Program-made: the position numbers and the translations under genes
Assembly (NCBI GenBank): GCA_019637435.1
Contig: JAHBVO010000003.1
Location: 1-64,000 of the forward strand
Length of the DNA: 64,000 nucleotides
Source of the DNA: Candidatus Obscuribacterales bacterium
GTDB lineage: Bacteria; Cyanobacteriota; Vampirovibrionia; Obscuribacterales; Obscuribacteraceae
Direction: 5' to 3'
The notes under the pieces: model-generated
What the model saw: only the letters and a program-made list of their open reading frames with translations
The model's database searches: none
Told to the model about the DNA's origin: nothing
Shown here: piece by piece, positions 44,463 through 53,632 of the stretch
Position numbering within the stretch: the stretch's first letter is position 1
Layout of the letters: every line of letters begins with the position of its first letter

Positions 44463-46259
44463 ATGACTACTCTTCCGAAACGTTCCGAGGTTCCCGTCTC
44501 CCGCACGTGGGACCTGACTCTGATCTACGCGACCGAGGCCGACTGGGAGAAGGATTTCGCCTTCGTCGAGTCCCAGATTCCCGTCCTCGCCGCCTACAAG
44601 GGCCGTCTGCGCCGCTCCGGCAAGACGCTGCTCGAGTTCAACAAGCTCAACGAAGCCGCTTCGCAGGTCCTGGGCAAGCTGTCGGTCTACGCGCACCTGC
44701 ACGGTGACGCCGATACCGCCAACGGCCATTACCAGACCATGAACGGCCGCGTCTCCGACCTCGGCAGCAAGTTCGGCGCCGCCCTCTCCTGGGTGAGCGT
44801 GGAGCTGCTGTCCATCAAGCCGGAGCGCCTCGAGCAGTTTATCGCCAAGGTGCCCGAGCTCGCCGTCTATCGCCGCGACTTCGCCGAGATGAACCGCGAA
44901 CGCGCCCACTACCGCTCGGCCGAGGTCGAAGCGCTGCTCGTCGAGGCCGGCAAGGCAATCGGCGGCTCGCGCGCGGTGTTCGGCATGTTCAACAACGCCG
45001 ACCTGAAGCTGCCGGAAGTCGAAGACGAGACCGGCGCCAAGGTCCGCATCACCGGCGGCAACTGGGGCAGCAAGTGGCTGGACAACCCCAACCGTGACGT
45101 CCGCAAGCGCGCCTACGACGCCATGTTCGGCACCTGGATGGGCTGGCGCAACACGATCGCCGCCAACTACGCCGCCAACGTGAAGGCCGACGTCTTCCGC
45201 GCCAAGGTCCGCAACTACCCGAGCTGCCGCAACATGGCGCTCGACAGCATCGACGTGCCGGAGTCCGTCTACGACTCGCTCGTCAGCACCGTGCACGCCA
45301 ACCTGCCGCTGCTGCACCGCTACCTGAAGCTTCGCGAGAAGCTGCTGGGCGTGGACAAGCTGGCCTGGTACGACATGTACGTCCCGCTCGTCGGCGAGCT
45401 CGACTACAAGATCGGCTACGACGACGCCGTCAAGGAAGTCCTCGAGTCCGTGAAGGTCTACGGTGACGAATACCACGGCGCTCTCGCCAACGGTTTCGCC
45501 TCCCGCTGGGTCGACGTGGTCGAGAACGAGGGCAAGCGCTCGGGCGCCTACAGCTCCGGCACGTACGGCACCGCGCCCTACATGCTGATGAACTGGCAGG
45601 ACTCGATGGACTCGATGTTCACGCTGGCGCACGAAGCCGGCCACTCGATGCACTCGTGGCACTCGCGCAAGTACCAGCCGTACACCTACAGCGGCTACAC
45701 GCTGTTCGTCGCGGAAGTGGCGTCGACGCTCAACGAGGCGCTGCTCGCGCATCACCTCCTGAGCAAGACCGACGACAAGGTCATGCGCCGCTACATCCTG
45801 AACAAGCAGCTCGAGGGCATCCGTTCGACGCTCGTGCGTCAGACGATGTTCGCCGAATTCGAGTCGATCGCGCACGCGACCGCCGAAGCCGGCCAGCCGC
45901 TCACCGCGGACGTGCTGTGCGGCATCCACAAGGGGCTCAACGAGAAGTACTACGGTGCGGTCATCGACGTCGACGACAAGATCGGCATCGAGTGGGCGCG
46001 CATCCCGCACTTCTACAACAGCTTCTACGTGTACCAATACGCGACCGGCATCAGCGCCGCGATGACCCTGGCTCGCCAGATCATCACGGAAGGTCAGCCG
46101 GCCGTGGAGCGCACCCTGGGCTTCCTCAAGGGCGGCAGCTCCAAGTCGAGCATCGACCTGCTCAAGGGCGCCGGCGTGGACCTCACGACCCCTGCCCCGA
46201 TCCAGGCCGCGTTCGATCAGTTCGAGGACTACCTCAAGCAGTTCGAAGCGCTGAGCTAA
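44463..46259 (+). CDS. pepF: Oligoendopeptidase F (M3 family metallopeptidase)
   Basis: 598 aa from ATG at 44463 with AAAGGA upstream; the upstream in-frame sequence is not coding in character. It starts RSEVPVSRTWDLTLIYATE as PepF does. The catalytic zinc site is HEAGH (390-394) in TLAHEAGHSMHSWHS, with the third ligand Glu in VASTLNEALLAHH. Cytosolic, cleaves short peptides of about 7-17 residues. Codon use is extremely GC3-rich, so the opposite strand also shows a long open frame, which I reject. Confidence 0.96.
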   Translation: MTTLPKRSEVPVSRTWDLTLIYATEADWEKDFAFVESQIPVLAAYKGRLRRSGKTLLEFNKLNEAASQVLGKLSVYAHLHGDADTANGHYQTMNGRVSDLGSKFGAALSWVSVELLSIKPERLEQFIAKVPELAVYRRDFAEMNRERAHYRSAEVEALLVEAGKAIGGSRAVFGMFNNADLKLPEVEDETGAKVRITGGNWGSKWLDNPNRDVRKRAYDAMFGTWMGWRNTIAANYAANVKADVFRAKVRNYPSCRNMALDSIDVPESVYDSLVSTVHANLPLLHRYLKLREKLLGVDKLAWYDMYVPLVGELDYKIGYDDAVKEVLESVKVYGDEYHGALANGFASRWVDVVENEGKRSGAYSSGTYGTAPYMLMNWQDSMDSMFTLAHEAGHSMHSWHSRKYQPYTYSGYTLFVAEVASTLNEALLAHHLLSKTDDKVMRRYILNKQLEGIRSTLVRQTMFAEFESIAHATAEAGQPLTADVLCGIHKGLNEKYYGAVIDVDDKIGIEWARIPHFYNSFYVYQYATGISAAMTLARQIITEGQPAVERTLGFLKGGSSKSSIDLLKGAGVDLTTPAPIQAAFDQFEDYLKQFEALS

Positions 46260-46332
46260 ACGGCTGATTGCGTTGGCGCCTTGTCTCTGAGACGGGCGGC
46301 GAGTCGCAATTAGCTGGTGTGTTTTCCATGGT

Positions 46333-46360
46333 GGTGCGGCGGATGAAAATCCGTCGCACC
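46333..46360 (+). other. Stem-loop between pepF and the small membrane protein
   Basis: GGTGCGGCGGAT-GAAA-ATCCGTCGCACC, 12-bp stem (one G-T pair) capped by a GAAA tetraloop, without a T run. Possibly a 3' mRNA stabiliser or Rho-independent-like end. Confidence 0.5.
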
Positions 46361-46462
46361 ATCTGTGACACCACGCCGCTGCTTCAAGCAATCGGTGTTA
46401 AACGAAACGCAGCTGGACTTGCGGCTCACAGAGCGCTAGTCCGAACATAGGGAAAAACATAA

Positions 46463-46735
46463 ATGGCGCGCTTCATCGGTGCACTCTTCATGGGTGCATG
46501 GGGCATCATCGCGGGCGGGTTCTTCGCCGGCATGTTTGTCATGGCAGGGCATCCGACCCAGCTGGCAGACCACCTCATGTGGGGTGCTTACGCCCTCTTC
46601 TTCTCGACGATGTGTCTCGTCGGGATGGGTCGTTTCATCGGTGACTTCAACTTCGGGAAGGTCCTCGCGATCATCTCGGCTGTCGTCATCGCGCTCATCT
46701 ACAGCCTTCGCGTCCTCGGCGTCATGCCAGTCTAG
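46463..46735 (+). CDS. Small three-TM membrane protein
   Basis: 90 aa, almost entirely hydrophobic: segments at about 3-25 (FIGALFMGAWGIIAGGFFAG), 38-57 and 66-86. AGGGAAA lies 9 nt before ATG and codon use matches its neighbours. No charged catalytic residues. I do not recognise a family. Stands between pepF and the MFS gene. Confidence 0.8.
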   Translation: MARFIGALFMGAWGIIAGGFFAGMFVMAGHPTQLADHLMWGAYALFFSTMCLVGMGRFIGDFNFGKVLAIISAVVIALIYSLRVLGVMPV

Positions 46736-46916
46736 GCGTCCGAGTCCGTCCGACAACGCTCCGAAGTTCGGAGTGAAATCTGAAGCGTAAGCTGCAGCGC
46801 GGTATGTTTCGCGCGAAGCGGCTTGCGCAATCTTTGTGGTCGGCAGTGAAAACCTGCCCGGAGCGCCGTAACTTCGCGGCGCTTGATCTGAACTCGGCTA
46901 TTTGAGGCACAGAAGG

Positions 46917-48269
46917 ATGAGTCAACAAGATAGTCCGGACAAAGTCAGCGCTGCGCAAACCCGCTTCCCGGGCGCGATGCCGGCGCTGATTCTGCTCCTC
47001 TCCATCAACATTTTCAACTACGTCGACAGGCAGATTTTGTCGGCAGTTGTCCCGATGCTCCGCACCGAGTTTTTCGGTCCGGACAAGGATCCCGGTCCGT
47101 TCGTGAAGTGGTTGCTTGGCGGGCTGGAAGGCATCCTCGGTTCCAATCCCGAGAACGCTATGATCGGTTTGCTCGCCATGGCTTTCATGGTGACGTACAT
47201 GCTCGCCGCTCCGATCTTCGGACTGCTGTCGCTGAAACGCTGGTGGATTGTCGCCGGCGGCGTCGCGGTCTGGAGTCTCGCTTCGGGCGCATCCGGACTC
47301 GCCACCACATTCGGTGGTCTGCTGTTGACCCGATGCCTGGTCGGCATCGGCGAAGCAGCTTATGGTCCGGTCGCTCCGACGATGATCGCCGATATGTTTC
47401 CGCTCAAAGAACGCGGAAAGATGTTGTCCTGGTTCTATCTGGCCATCCCGGTCGGCAGCGCTCTGGGCTTCATCTTCGGCGGCGCGATCGCGGCTTGGCT
47501 CGGCTGGCGCTGGGCGTTCTACCTGGTTGTTCCGCCCGGGCTCGTGCTCGCGGCGTTCGCAATCTGGAAGAAGGAACCGCCGCGCGGGCTGTTCGACAAG
47601 GGCGGCGCGGAGAGCGGGAAGAAGAAACTGACGCGCAAAGACTACGCGTCGCTTGCGCACAATCGTTCGTACGTGCTCAACACCCTGGGCATGGCGGCGA
47701 TGACATTCGCGATCGGCGGCATGGCTTTCTGGATGCCCTCATACATCCATGAATTCCGCGGCGTCGGAACGCTCGCCGGGGTCAATCTGATCTTCGGCGT
47801 GATCCTCGTCTTGTCCGGACTGTCCGCCACCATCGCTGGTGCGTACCTGGCCGACAAGTTGAGGGCGCGTTTCAAAGGCTCGTACTTCACCGTCTCGGGT
47901 CTGGCGATTCTAGTCGGGCTGCCGTTCTTCATCGGCGCGCTCTACCTGCCGTTCCCACTCGCGTGGGGATGCATCTTCGTCAGCTGCTTCTGCCTGTTCT
48001 TCAACACAGGTCCGACCAACACGATCCTCGCCAACGTGACGCACCCGTCCATTCGGGCGAGCGCTTACGCGTTGAACATCCTCGTCATTCACCTGCTCGG
48101 CGACGTGATTTCGCCACTCGTGATCGGCGTGATGACAGACGCCTTCGACAAAAACATGAACATCGCATTCCTCGGAATGTCCGGCGTCATGGCTGTCGGC
48201 GGTCTGCTCTGGCTCTGGGGCGCGAAGTACCTCGCTGACGACACCGCCAAAATTTCGGGTCCAGTCTAA
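46917..48269 (+). CDS. MFS transporter, Spinster-like
   Basis: 450 aa from ATG at 46917 (AGAAGG upstream). Twelve membrane segments. NIFNYVDRQILSAVVPML in segment 1 and GIGEAAYGPVAPTMIADMF with FPLKERGKMLSWFYLAIPVG are typical of the Spinster/Spns subgroup of sugar, sphingolipid or lysophospholipid carriers. Given the lipid enzymes upstream, lysolipid transport is possible but not shown. Ends in a terminator 30 nt downstream. Confidence 0.9.
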   Translation: MSQQDSPDKVSAAQTRFPGAMPALILLLSINIFNYVDRQILSAVVPMLRTEFFGPDKDPGPFVKWLLGGLEGILGSNPENAMIGLLAMAFMVTYMLAAPIFGLLSLKRWWIVAGGVAVWSLASGASGLATTFGGLLLTRCLVGIGEAAYGPVAPTMIADMFPLKERGKMLSWFYLAIPVGSALGFIFGGAIAAWLGWRWAFYLVVPPGLVLAAFAIWKKEPPRGLFDKGGAESGKKKLTRKDYASLAHNRSYVLNTLGMAAMTFAIGGMAFWMPSYIHEFRGVGTLAGVNLIFGVILVLSGLSATIAGAYLADKLRARFKGSYFTVSGLAILVGLPFFIGALYLPFPLAWGCIFVSCFCLFFNTGPTNTILANVTHPSIRASAYALNILVIHLLGDVISPLVIGVMTDAFDKNMNIAFLGMSGVMAVGGLLWLWGAKYLADDTAKISGPV

Positions 48270-48299
48270 ACCGGGAACTAAGACTGAGTCGAAGTTTTC

Positions 48300-48337
48300 A
48301 GAGGTGCTCACGCTCCGGCGTCGGGCACTTCTTTTTT
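48300..48337 (+). terminator. Terminator after the MFS gene
   Basis: AGAGGTGC/GCACTTCT (8 bp, one G-T) with an extended loop, then TTTTTT. Confidence 0.65.
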
Positions 48338-48344
48338 CCGGGTG

Positions 48345-48441
48345 TCGCTACTATAGAGAGGCATAGCTTCTTCCGGCGAAATCGCACCCCTGGTCCTCGC
48401 TACTATAGAGAGGCATAGTTTCTTCCGCCGAAATCGCGCCC
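48345..48441. repeat. Two-copy 52-bp direct repeat
   Basis: Units at 48345 and 48397: TCGCTACTATAGAGAGGCAT, AGNTTCTTCCGNCGAAATCGC. The CTACTATA start is the reverse complement of the TATAGTAG found at ends of the dispersed elements. Confidence 0.8.
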
Positions 48442-48487
48442 AGCGGAAGGGATTCGAGCGTTTCTCTTTTTCTCGCCCCTCGCTTGT

Positions 48488-48533
48488 CTATCCCACAATG
48501 ACGGAAATGGAAGAATCCGGCATCGTGGGATAG
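48488..48533. other. Long inverted repeat
   Basis: CTATCCCAC-A-ATG-A-CGG pairs with CCG-G-CAT-C-GTGGGATAG, a 15-bp stem with two mismatches. It separates the 52-bp repeat from the 73-bp array. Confidence 0.6.
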
Positions 48534-48566
48534 CCAGCCAAAGCCCACATCTGAACTGGCTCCGAC

Positions 48567-48765
48567 CTGTCAATGTTACAGCGACAGAATCCGCCAAATC
48601 CGTCGCTCTGTGATTGACAGGGCTCGGTCTAGACCGGTCTGTCAATGTGACAGCGACGGACTTCGCGAAAACTGTCGCTCTAGGATTGACAGGGCTCGGT
48701 CTGCACTCGGTCTGTCAATGTGACAGCGACGGAATCCGCCAAATTCGTCGCTCTGGAATTGACAG
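48567..48765. repeat. Tandem array, three 72/73-bp stem-loop units
   Basis: Units at 48567, 48639 and 48712: CTGTCAATGTNACAGCGAC..., inner stem GCGAC.../...GTCGC, outer CTGTCAAT/ATTGACAG. Same family as 39548 and 59904 but more diverged between units. Together with the two preceding repeats it fills the gap 48270-48857. Confidence 0.92.
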
Positions 48766-48857
48766 GACGAGTTGTGTTTCTTGCAAAAAGATTCCATGGC
48801 ACTACCCAGACTAACAAGCAATGTATAATCCAAAGAAGCACGAGTGAGACGCCGTCA

Positions 48858-49250
48858 ATGCAACTGACAAAACTTTCGACAATAGTCATTGCAATGTGCA
48901 CCGTATGCGGTTGCATAACCCACTTCTGTCAAAAACAGCTAGAGCAGTCCCTCTACAAACGCCTCGAACAGTTTGGACGCCGACATCAAGACACCGGACC
49001 CGTCCGGAAAAACGACGAACTGGGCACCCTCTTTTACGCCAGACAAACAATCCCACGAGGCTCGATGATAAACATTGCGTTTGTATCCTCGCAGCAAGTT
49101 GAGCGCAAACGAATTCCGATGGACGCGGTTCAACGATTCGAGCAAATGGCGAATTGCGTGTCTAGACATGATATTGTGAAAGGTGAAATAATCAGTACTC
49201 GAGAACTTCTTCCGGTGAGGTTCGCGAATGACCTGAACAACGTGCGCTGA
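48858..49250 (+). CDS. SAF-domain protein (CpaB/FlgA-like), membrane anchored
   Basis: 130 aa from ATG at 48858. Residues 5-22 are hydrophobic with three Cys (TIVIAMCTVCGCITH), a signal or lipoprotein-type start without a clean lipobox. Residues 60-120 match the SAF pattern: YARQTIPRGSMINIAFV, then after a gap VSRHDIVKGEIISTREL. SAF domains occur in pilus assembly CpaB and flagellar P-ring chaperone FlgA. It sits head-on with the VirB4-like gene. The family call is a pattern match. Confidence 0.65.
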   Translation: MQLTKLSTIVIAMCTVCGCITHFCQKQLEQSLYKRLEQFGRRHQDTGPVRKNDELGTLFYARQTIPRGSMINIAFVSSQQVERKRIPMDAVQRFEQMANCVSRHDIVKGEIISTRELLPVRFANDLNNVR

Positions 49251-49340
49251 CGATTGAGCCGGATAAAAGCCGCGATTTATTTTCCGCTGCGATGCGCACC
49301 GCCGGTGACACCTTGATGTACACCACCGGTGGCACCAGCG

Positions 49341-51404
49341 CTACGACCTGGTAAAGTCGCGCTGCTGCACGCCCAGGTAATAGACAGCCTGGCGAGCCAG
49401 ATCCACCAGACTCAGATTAGGATTCTTCTCGCGCAGAGACTCTTTCATCTTGTGCATTTCTTCGATACCTGAATCATCGTTTTGCATGCACAACCAAAAA
49501 TCCATGGGACTCGGTATTATTCTAACCAAACCGTAGTCGGTGCGAGTCTGCATAAAGCAAGGGATTACAACTCCGTTGTCTCTAGACGAATCCATTCCCA
49601 GCCATTCGAAAGCCCACGATTTTCTGTCGTGCTGCAGGAACTGACGGACAAGACGCTTGTGCCTGGTTCGCTGGGGTAAAATGACTTTGGTATCGCAAGC
49701 CGCATCCAACAATTCGATGATTCGGTTCGCACTTTGGAGCCGCGAGGTTACTTCGCTTGAGCACAGCAAAATGCCCAGTCGCTGGACCTCTTCCAATAGT
49801 TTCTTAAACTGCCTCGCACCACCTGCGCCACCATACCACTCACTGCTGGACGGAAGGAAAAGCGCGGTCGGTTTATTCACACAACCATAGACGTCTGTGC
49901 AATCTTGCAGGAATTCGAGGAAGGTCGAAAGGTCTTGTTGCGGTTGAACAATTGTCACCACAGCATGCGGTTTCAAAGCAACTTTTCTAGGCAGTCCCCA
50001 CTGGCAGTCATTTACAAGCTCGTGGCCTAAAACCTCTTGCAACGATGCGAGACTGTTGCGGCCGTCCTCGACGTAAACCACGTGGAAGTTGGCAGTCAGA
50101 AGCCGCACGCCCATAAGCGCATTGAAAAAACTGAGGTCGGAATGCTCAGAGCCGACGGCAAAGATCCCGGGCTTCTTCGAATGATCGTATAACACCGGCT
50201 CATTAGACATCGCCGCAAAGCCCATCGGCAAACCAATGGAGAGTCCGCAAGATGCGCCGTACAAAGGCCAGTTTATCCGAGCGTCGGTGTGCGAGACAAC
50301 GTGTGCAATGCCACCAGCATCGATACCAAGCGGAAGTGTAGATGTCCACGCGCTAAACTGATCGCACTTTGGCGTAATCAGAGCAGAGCGAGACGCAAGC
50401 TTGTCTTTGGCTGCTGTCTGCCAATTCTTGAGCTGCTTGTCGTTTCCAGCGACATGCGGTGCGATTGAGTAGTAAAAGCTCATCTCGATGAGGCTGTTAT
50501 CCGACGACGAAATCATGCGATTAGCTCTGCGGCGGGTTTCCGAAGGCGTCTTCGCCGCGCGTTGCCGGACGGCGTTCTTGTCTCCTATCCGGCAGTGCAG
50601 GCTAAGGGATGTGGCACACTCCATGGTGAGCAGATCTATCAACCAACCGTATCGAAGCTTGGCAGGCAGACTGGATACCACTTGCACAGAGACTCTCGAA
50701 CCATCTACAACTAAAAACTGTTTACCGTTTTCGACCATCACATCTGGCATAGTTGATGCTCGCATCAACTCAACCGGCGCCTCTCTAAGTCCGGATGGAT
50801 ACGAGAGACGCATACAAGAATGAATCAGCGTGCGTGTTTCCGCGCGCGTAAGAACTTCAGGCGACTGTTTCGCCTTACTCAGAATTTTCGAAACGCGTTC
50901 GACAAACCGGTCGAGCAGCGCAATCTGTTTTTCCCTAGAGGATTTTTGGGAAGGCTCTGCGCCTAAAATGAGGTAGAACGATTTGCGTGGAACCAGGCGC
51001 TGCTCACAAACGCGACTGAACCACTTGCGCGTATAGTCCGCGTACCACTCGAGATAAGCGTTGCCCTGGGCGTTGAGGTCCAGGACATTCTCGCAGTGCT
51101 CACCTAAATCTAATGGTCGATTAATCGCCAGTAACTGTAGTGAGGTCTTCTCGCTCAGGCAATCGAGAATCGCACCGAACATGTCGTCGACGGCGGTGAA
51201 GCCCCGTTGATCCGGAGGGATGGTGAACCCGGTCAAACGTATGATCCTGCGCAACGACCCATCCAAAAGCTCTATGAGTCCAGCATCTTCATCGGCACCG
51301 GGAATAGAACGGATCTGTGGAAGCGCATCGTGCGCGGTTTCCGGCGGCTTCAAATTCGGACGATGTATGGAATCGAAGACGAACAGTTTGCGGGCTGAAG
51401 GCAT
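49341..51404 (-). CDS. VirB4/TraC-like protein with both Walker motifs lost
   Basis: 687 aa from ATG at 51404 with GGAG 8 nt upstream; a longer frame would run into a repeat. The N-terminal half has the VirB4-type layout (LIELLDGSLRRIIRLTGFTI, then DFxxxLxxxLS-like helices). Near 412-424, where VirB4 has the P-loop, it reads GIFAVGSEHSDLSFF (no G-x-GK-S/T). Where Walker B (hhDE) is expected it reads TALFLPSSSEWYGG. The C-terminus (LGILLCSSEVTSRL, TKVILPQRTRHK-like) again follows the family. So a pseudo-ATPase is likely. No other type IV secretion gene is in the window. Family call by pattern. Confidence 0.65.
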   Translation of the reverse strand: MPSARKLFVFDSIHRPNLKPPETAHDALPQIRSIPGADEDAGLIELLDGSLRRIIRLTGFTIPPDQRGFTAVDDMFGAILDCLSEKTSLQLLAINRPLDLGEHCENVLDLNAQGNAYLEWYADYTRKWFSRVCEQRLVPRKSFYLILGAEPSQKSSREKQIALLDRFVERVSKILSKAKQSPEVLTRAETRTLIHSCMRLSYPSGLREAPVELMRASTMPDVMVENGKQFLVVDGSRVSVQVVSSLPAKLRYGWLIDLLTMECATSLSLHCRIGDKNAVRQRAAKTPSETRRRANRMISSSDNSLIEMSFYYSIAPHVAGNDKQLKNWQTAAKDKLASRSALITPKCDQFSAWTSTLPLGIDAGGIAHVVSHTDARINWPLYGASCGLSIGLPMGFAAMSNEPVLYDHSKKPGIFAVGSEHSDLSFFNALMGVRLLTANFHVVYVEDGRNSLASLQEVLGHELVNDCQWGLPRKVALKPHAVVTIVQPQQDLSTFLEFLQDCTDVYGCVNKPTALFLPSSSEWYGGAGGARQFKKLLEEVQRLGILLCSSEVTSRLQSANRIIELLDAACDTKVILPQRTRHKRLVRQFLQHDRKSWAFEWLGMDSSRDNGVVIPCFMQTRTDYGLVRIIPSPMDFWLCMQNDDSGIEEMHKMKESLREKNPNLSLVDLARQAVYYLGVQQRDFTRS

Positions 51405-51463
51405 ACTTGTGCTCCGGTCATTACTTGAAAGCATTATGCCCGATCTCGCCGGAGTTCGCTTGT

Positions 51464-51606
51464 CGTTGTCTACGACTCGTAGACGGAATTCCGGAATTTC
51501 GTCTATGAGCGATAGCCAAGCGCAGGGACAGGCAAGAGGCAAAATGCTCAGCAGCCGCTGTCAGCCGGACTTTTGCCAAGCCTGGCGTCACGAAGTCATA
51601 TAGTAG
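51464..51606. repeat. Dispersed intergenic repeat, about 143 bp, ending CATATAGTAG
   Basis: Starts with CGTTGTCTACGACTCGTAGAC (GTCTACG/CGTAGAC palindrome), then GTAGACGGAATT-CCGG-AATTTCGTCTATG stem-loop, and ends GTCATATAGTAG. Links the 7.4 kb copies to the 54.6 kb array. Confidence 0.8.
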
Positions 51607-51614
51607 AAGGTTTC

Positions 51615-51648
51615 AAAAAAACTGAAGCGGGGGTTAGACCCGCTTCAG
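51615..51648 (-). terminator. Terminator of the 60-aa membrane protein gene
   Basis: CTGAAGCGGG/CCCGCTTCAG, 10-bp stem; on the minus strand followed by TTTTTTT. Ten nt after the stop codon. Confidence 0.85.
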
Positions 51649-51657
51649 CTCTTGTTT

Positions 51658-51840
51658 CTAGCTGCGTTCGGAGCGTGGCTCCAGGACGTAGCCGACCACC
51701 AGCGCGGCGAGGAGGAGCACGACCATGGTCGGCATCGTCCACGTGCTTTTCCACAGCGGGATGGCGATAAACGCGAGTATCGTCCAGCCCACCATCAGCG
51801 CTTCGATGGGACGGACGTTGAGACGCGAGAAGAGTTTCAT
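51658..51840 (-). CDS. Small two-TM membrane protein
   Basis: 60 aa from ATG at 51840 with AAGGG upstream. Two hydrophobic segments (ALMVGWTILAFIAIPLW and TMVVLLLAALVVGYVL). Own strong terminator supports a real gene. Not recognised. Transcribed as the GH25 gene is (175 nt downstream of it). Confidence 0.75.
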   Translation of the reverse strand: MKLFSRLNVRPIEALMVGWTILAFIAIPLWKSTWTMPTMVVLLLAALVVGYVLEPRSERS

Positions 51841-52015
51841 GAGAAGCCCTTGTTGTAGCGGCACCATCGGCGGTACCGCGGGTGAAGGGAACTACCGCGA
51901 CAGAAAGAAACCGGCAACGCGAACACGTTTGACAAACGCTGTCCGAGAAGAACTCAGCAAGCCGAGTTCAGGTCGAACGGAATTCGTCGCAACGCGTTCG
52001 CGCGGCTCGGTTTGT

Positions 52016-52774
52016 TTACTTGACGAGCAGTGCTTCGAGACGGTCGGACTGACCGTTGAAGCGGTTGATGTCGACGTTCCCGGTGATGCCGGCGACCGAG
52101 CCGTTCTCCGTGAACTGCCAGAACGTCCAGAAGTCCCACGGCTTGGGGACGCGCGGACGCGAAGCGGAGGTGTAGTGCGCCAGCCAGAGCGGGTAGTTCT
52201 TGAGGCGCGGATCGTTCTTGAGCACGTCGTCGACGAACGACGGGCTCGCATAAACGATCGGATTGATGTTGTCACCGAGCTTGGCGCGGATGCCATCGAT
52301 GAAGCCGACGATCAGGTCAACGCTCTGCTTGCCGCTGAGACGGGACCAGTCGCTCGGAACCTCGGTGTCGATGACAGGCGGCAGGTCGCCGGCCGGCACG
52401 CTTCCGAGGGTGCGCGCGAAGTTGTCGATCTGCGACTGCAGATTGATGCGCGGGCGAAAGAAGTGGTAAGCACCGGTCTTGATGCCGACGCCGCGCGCTT
52501 CGCTGAGGTTTTCCTTGAAGCGCTTGTCGACGAAAGTGGCACCTTCCGTGGCTTTGATGAAAGCGAATTCGACGCCGGCTTGCTTGACGCGAGCCCAGTC
52601 GATGTCACCGTTGTGATGACTGACGTCGATTCCCCATGGTGCTGCCAGTGATACCACGCTCTGCGAACCTTCAGACTCAGCGGTCCAGGCGATGCCCTTC
52701 TTGGGTCCCTCACCTTTCCCATTGTGTCGGTGATTCGCCAGCTTTGTCAAAGGCGATGAAGATTTCTTGGCCAT
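52016..52774 (-). CDS. GH25 family lysozyme-like hydrolase without Sec signal
   Basis: 252 aa from ATG at 52774 (AAGGAAGAG upstream). GIDVSHHNGDIDW near 48, FAFIKATEG near 72, AYHFFRP near 102, the catalytic DTE in PPVIDTEVPSDW near 136, YASPSF and WTFWQFTENG. These are the marks of GH25 N-acetylmuramidases that cut peptidoglycan. The N-terminus is a basic, Lys/Asn/His-rich 35-residue stretch, not a signal peptide. It may leave the cell by lysis or a non-Sec route, or act inside. Confidence 0.93.
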   Translation of the reverse strand: MAKKSSSPLTKLANHRHNGKGEGPKKGIAWTAESEGSQSVVSLAAPWGIDVSHHNGDIDWARVKQAGVEFAFIKATEGATFVDKRFKENLSEARGVGIKTGAYHFFRPRINLQSQIDNFARTLGSVPAGDLPPVIDTEVPSDWSRLSGKQSVDLIVGFIDGIRAKLGDNINPIVYASPSFVDDVLKNDPRLKNYPLWLAHYTSASRPRVPKPWDFWTFWQFTENGSVAGITGNVDINRFNGQSDRLEALLVK

Positions 52775-53632
52775 GTGGCTCTTCCTTGTTCGTTCCTGCG
52801 TCGCGCTGTGTATGCCGGTTAGCTGAAAGCTGAACGGCAATGAACAGCAGCGTCTGTCCGAGTGAACGCACCAGATGTGGTTCAGCCGGACGTCACGCGA
52901 GCGACGAGATAAATTCGGGGCGAAGTGGGGTTAATCGAAGAAAACAGTTAGAGTCCTTGAGACAAGGAATGGAAAAAGGCATCAGAACTCTGTCTAACCC
53001 CGACGTATAGCTTCAAGTGTTTTAGTCTATAGTGAGTAAAATCTTTTGATATTTAGAGTTTCCAAGCAGGCACAGACGGACGCCTCCGGCTCGAACCGAT
53101 GCAGGTTTCGCGGGTCCAAAGTGATAACAGCTTTGCGGCTAGCACAACTAAGCCATGTCATTCACACAGTTGTCAAAGCGCTCGTTCCCTTCTCGCGACC
53201 AAAATGCCACCGCGCGCGGTTCACGCACTTGCGCTAAGCATTACCGACAGCTGATCAGAAGTTTATCGTCCAAACAGCAGCGCTCAAACATCCGTAATAC
53301 GCCAGAAGATCCAAGCAGATCAATAATCTTTGGATGCTGACATCCGGGCGTCACGGCGGGCTGTAAAGGTTTCTTACCGAGGAGCAAGACTGTAGCTTTA
53401 GGTTCGATATTTTTTCTCTAAACCAAAACAGCTTCTACCCAAGAAAATCACACTCCGCCCGGCAGTCTAAGCGCATTTACAAACGGTTTCTTGACCGCGG
53501 GAGACGATTAGCTTGGAGACGGCGCGTTGCTGTTTTCCACGCAATCGACTGCTCGAAGTCTTCTTGGCCGCGCGCTTACCAATCCCTCGAACTACTTCGA
53601 GCGAGACTACAGGCAAAACCCGAAGGTGCCTT
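52775..53632. other. Gene-free stretch between GH25 and GNAT genes
   Basis: 858 bp. Divergent start regions at either end. Several short frames exist but none has a ribosome site or protein-like composition. No repeat unit was recognised. Confidence 0.5.

Noticed and set aside
44400..46391. 663-aa minus-strand frame
   Set aside because: Antisense to pepF, which has the complete HEAGH site and better start signals.
51405..51542. N-terminal extension of the VirB4-like protein
   Set aside because: Would translate into the dispersed repeat; GGAG before ATG 51404 is better.
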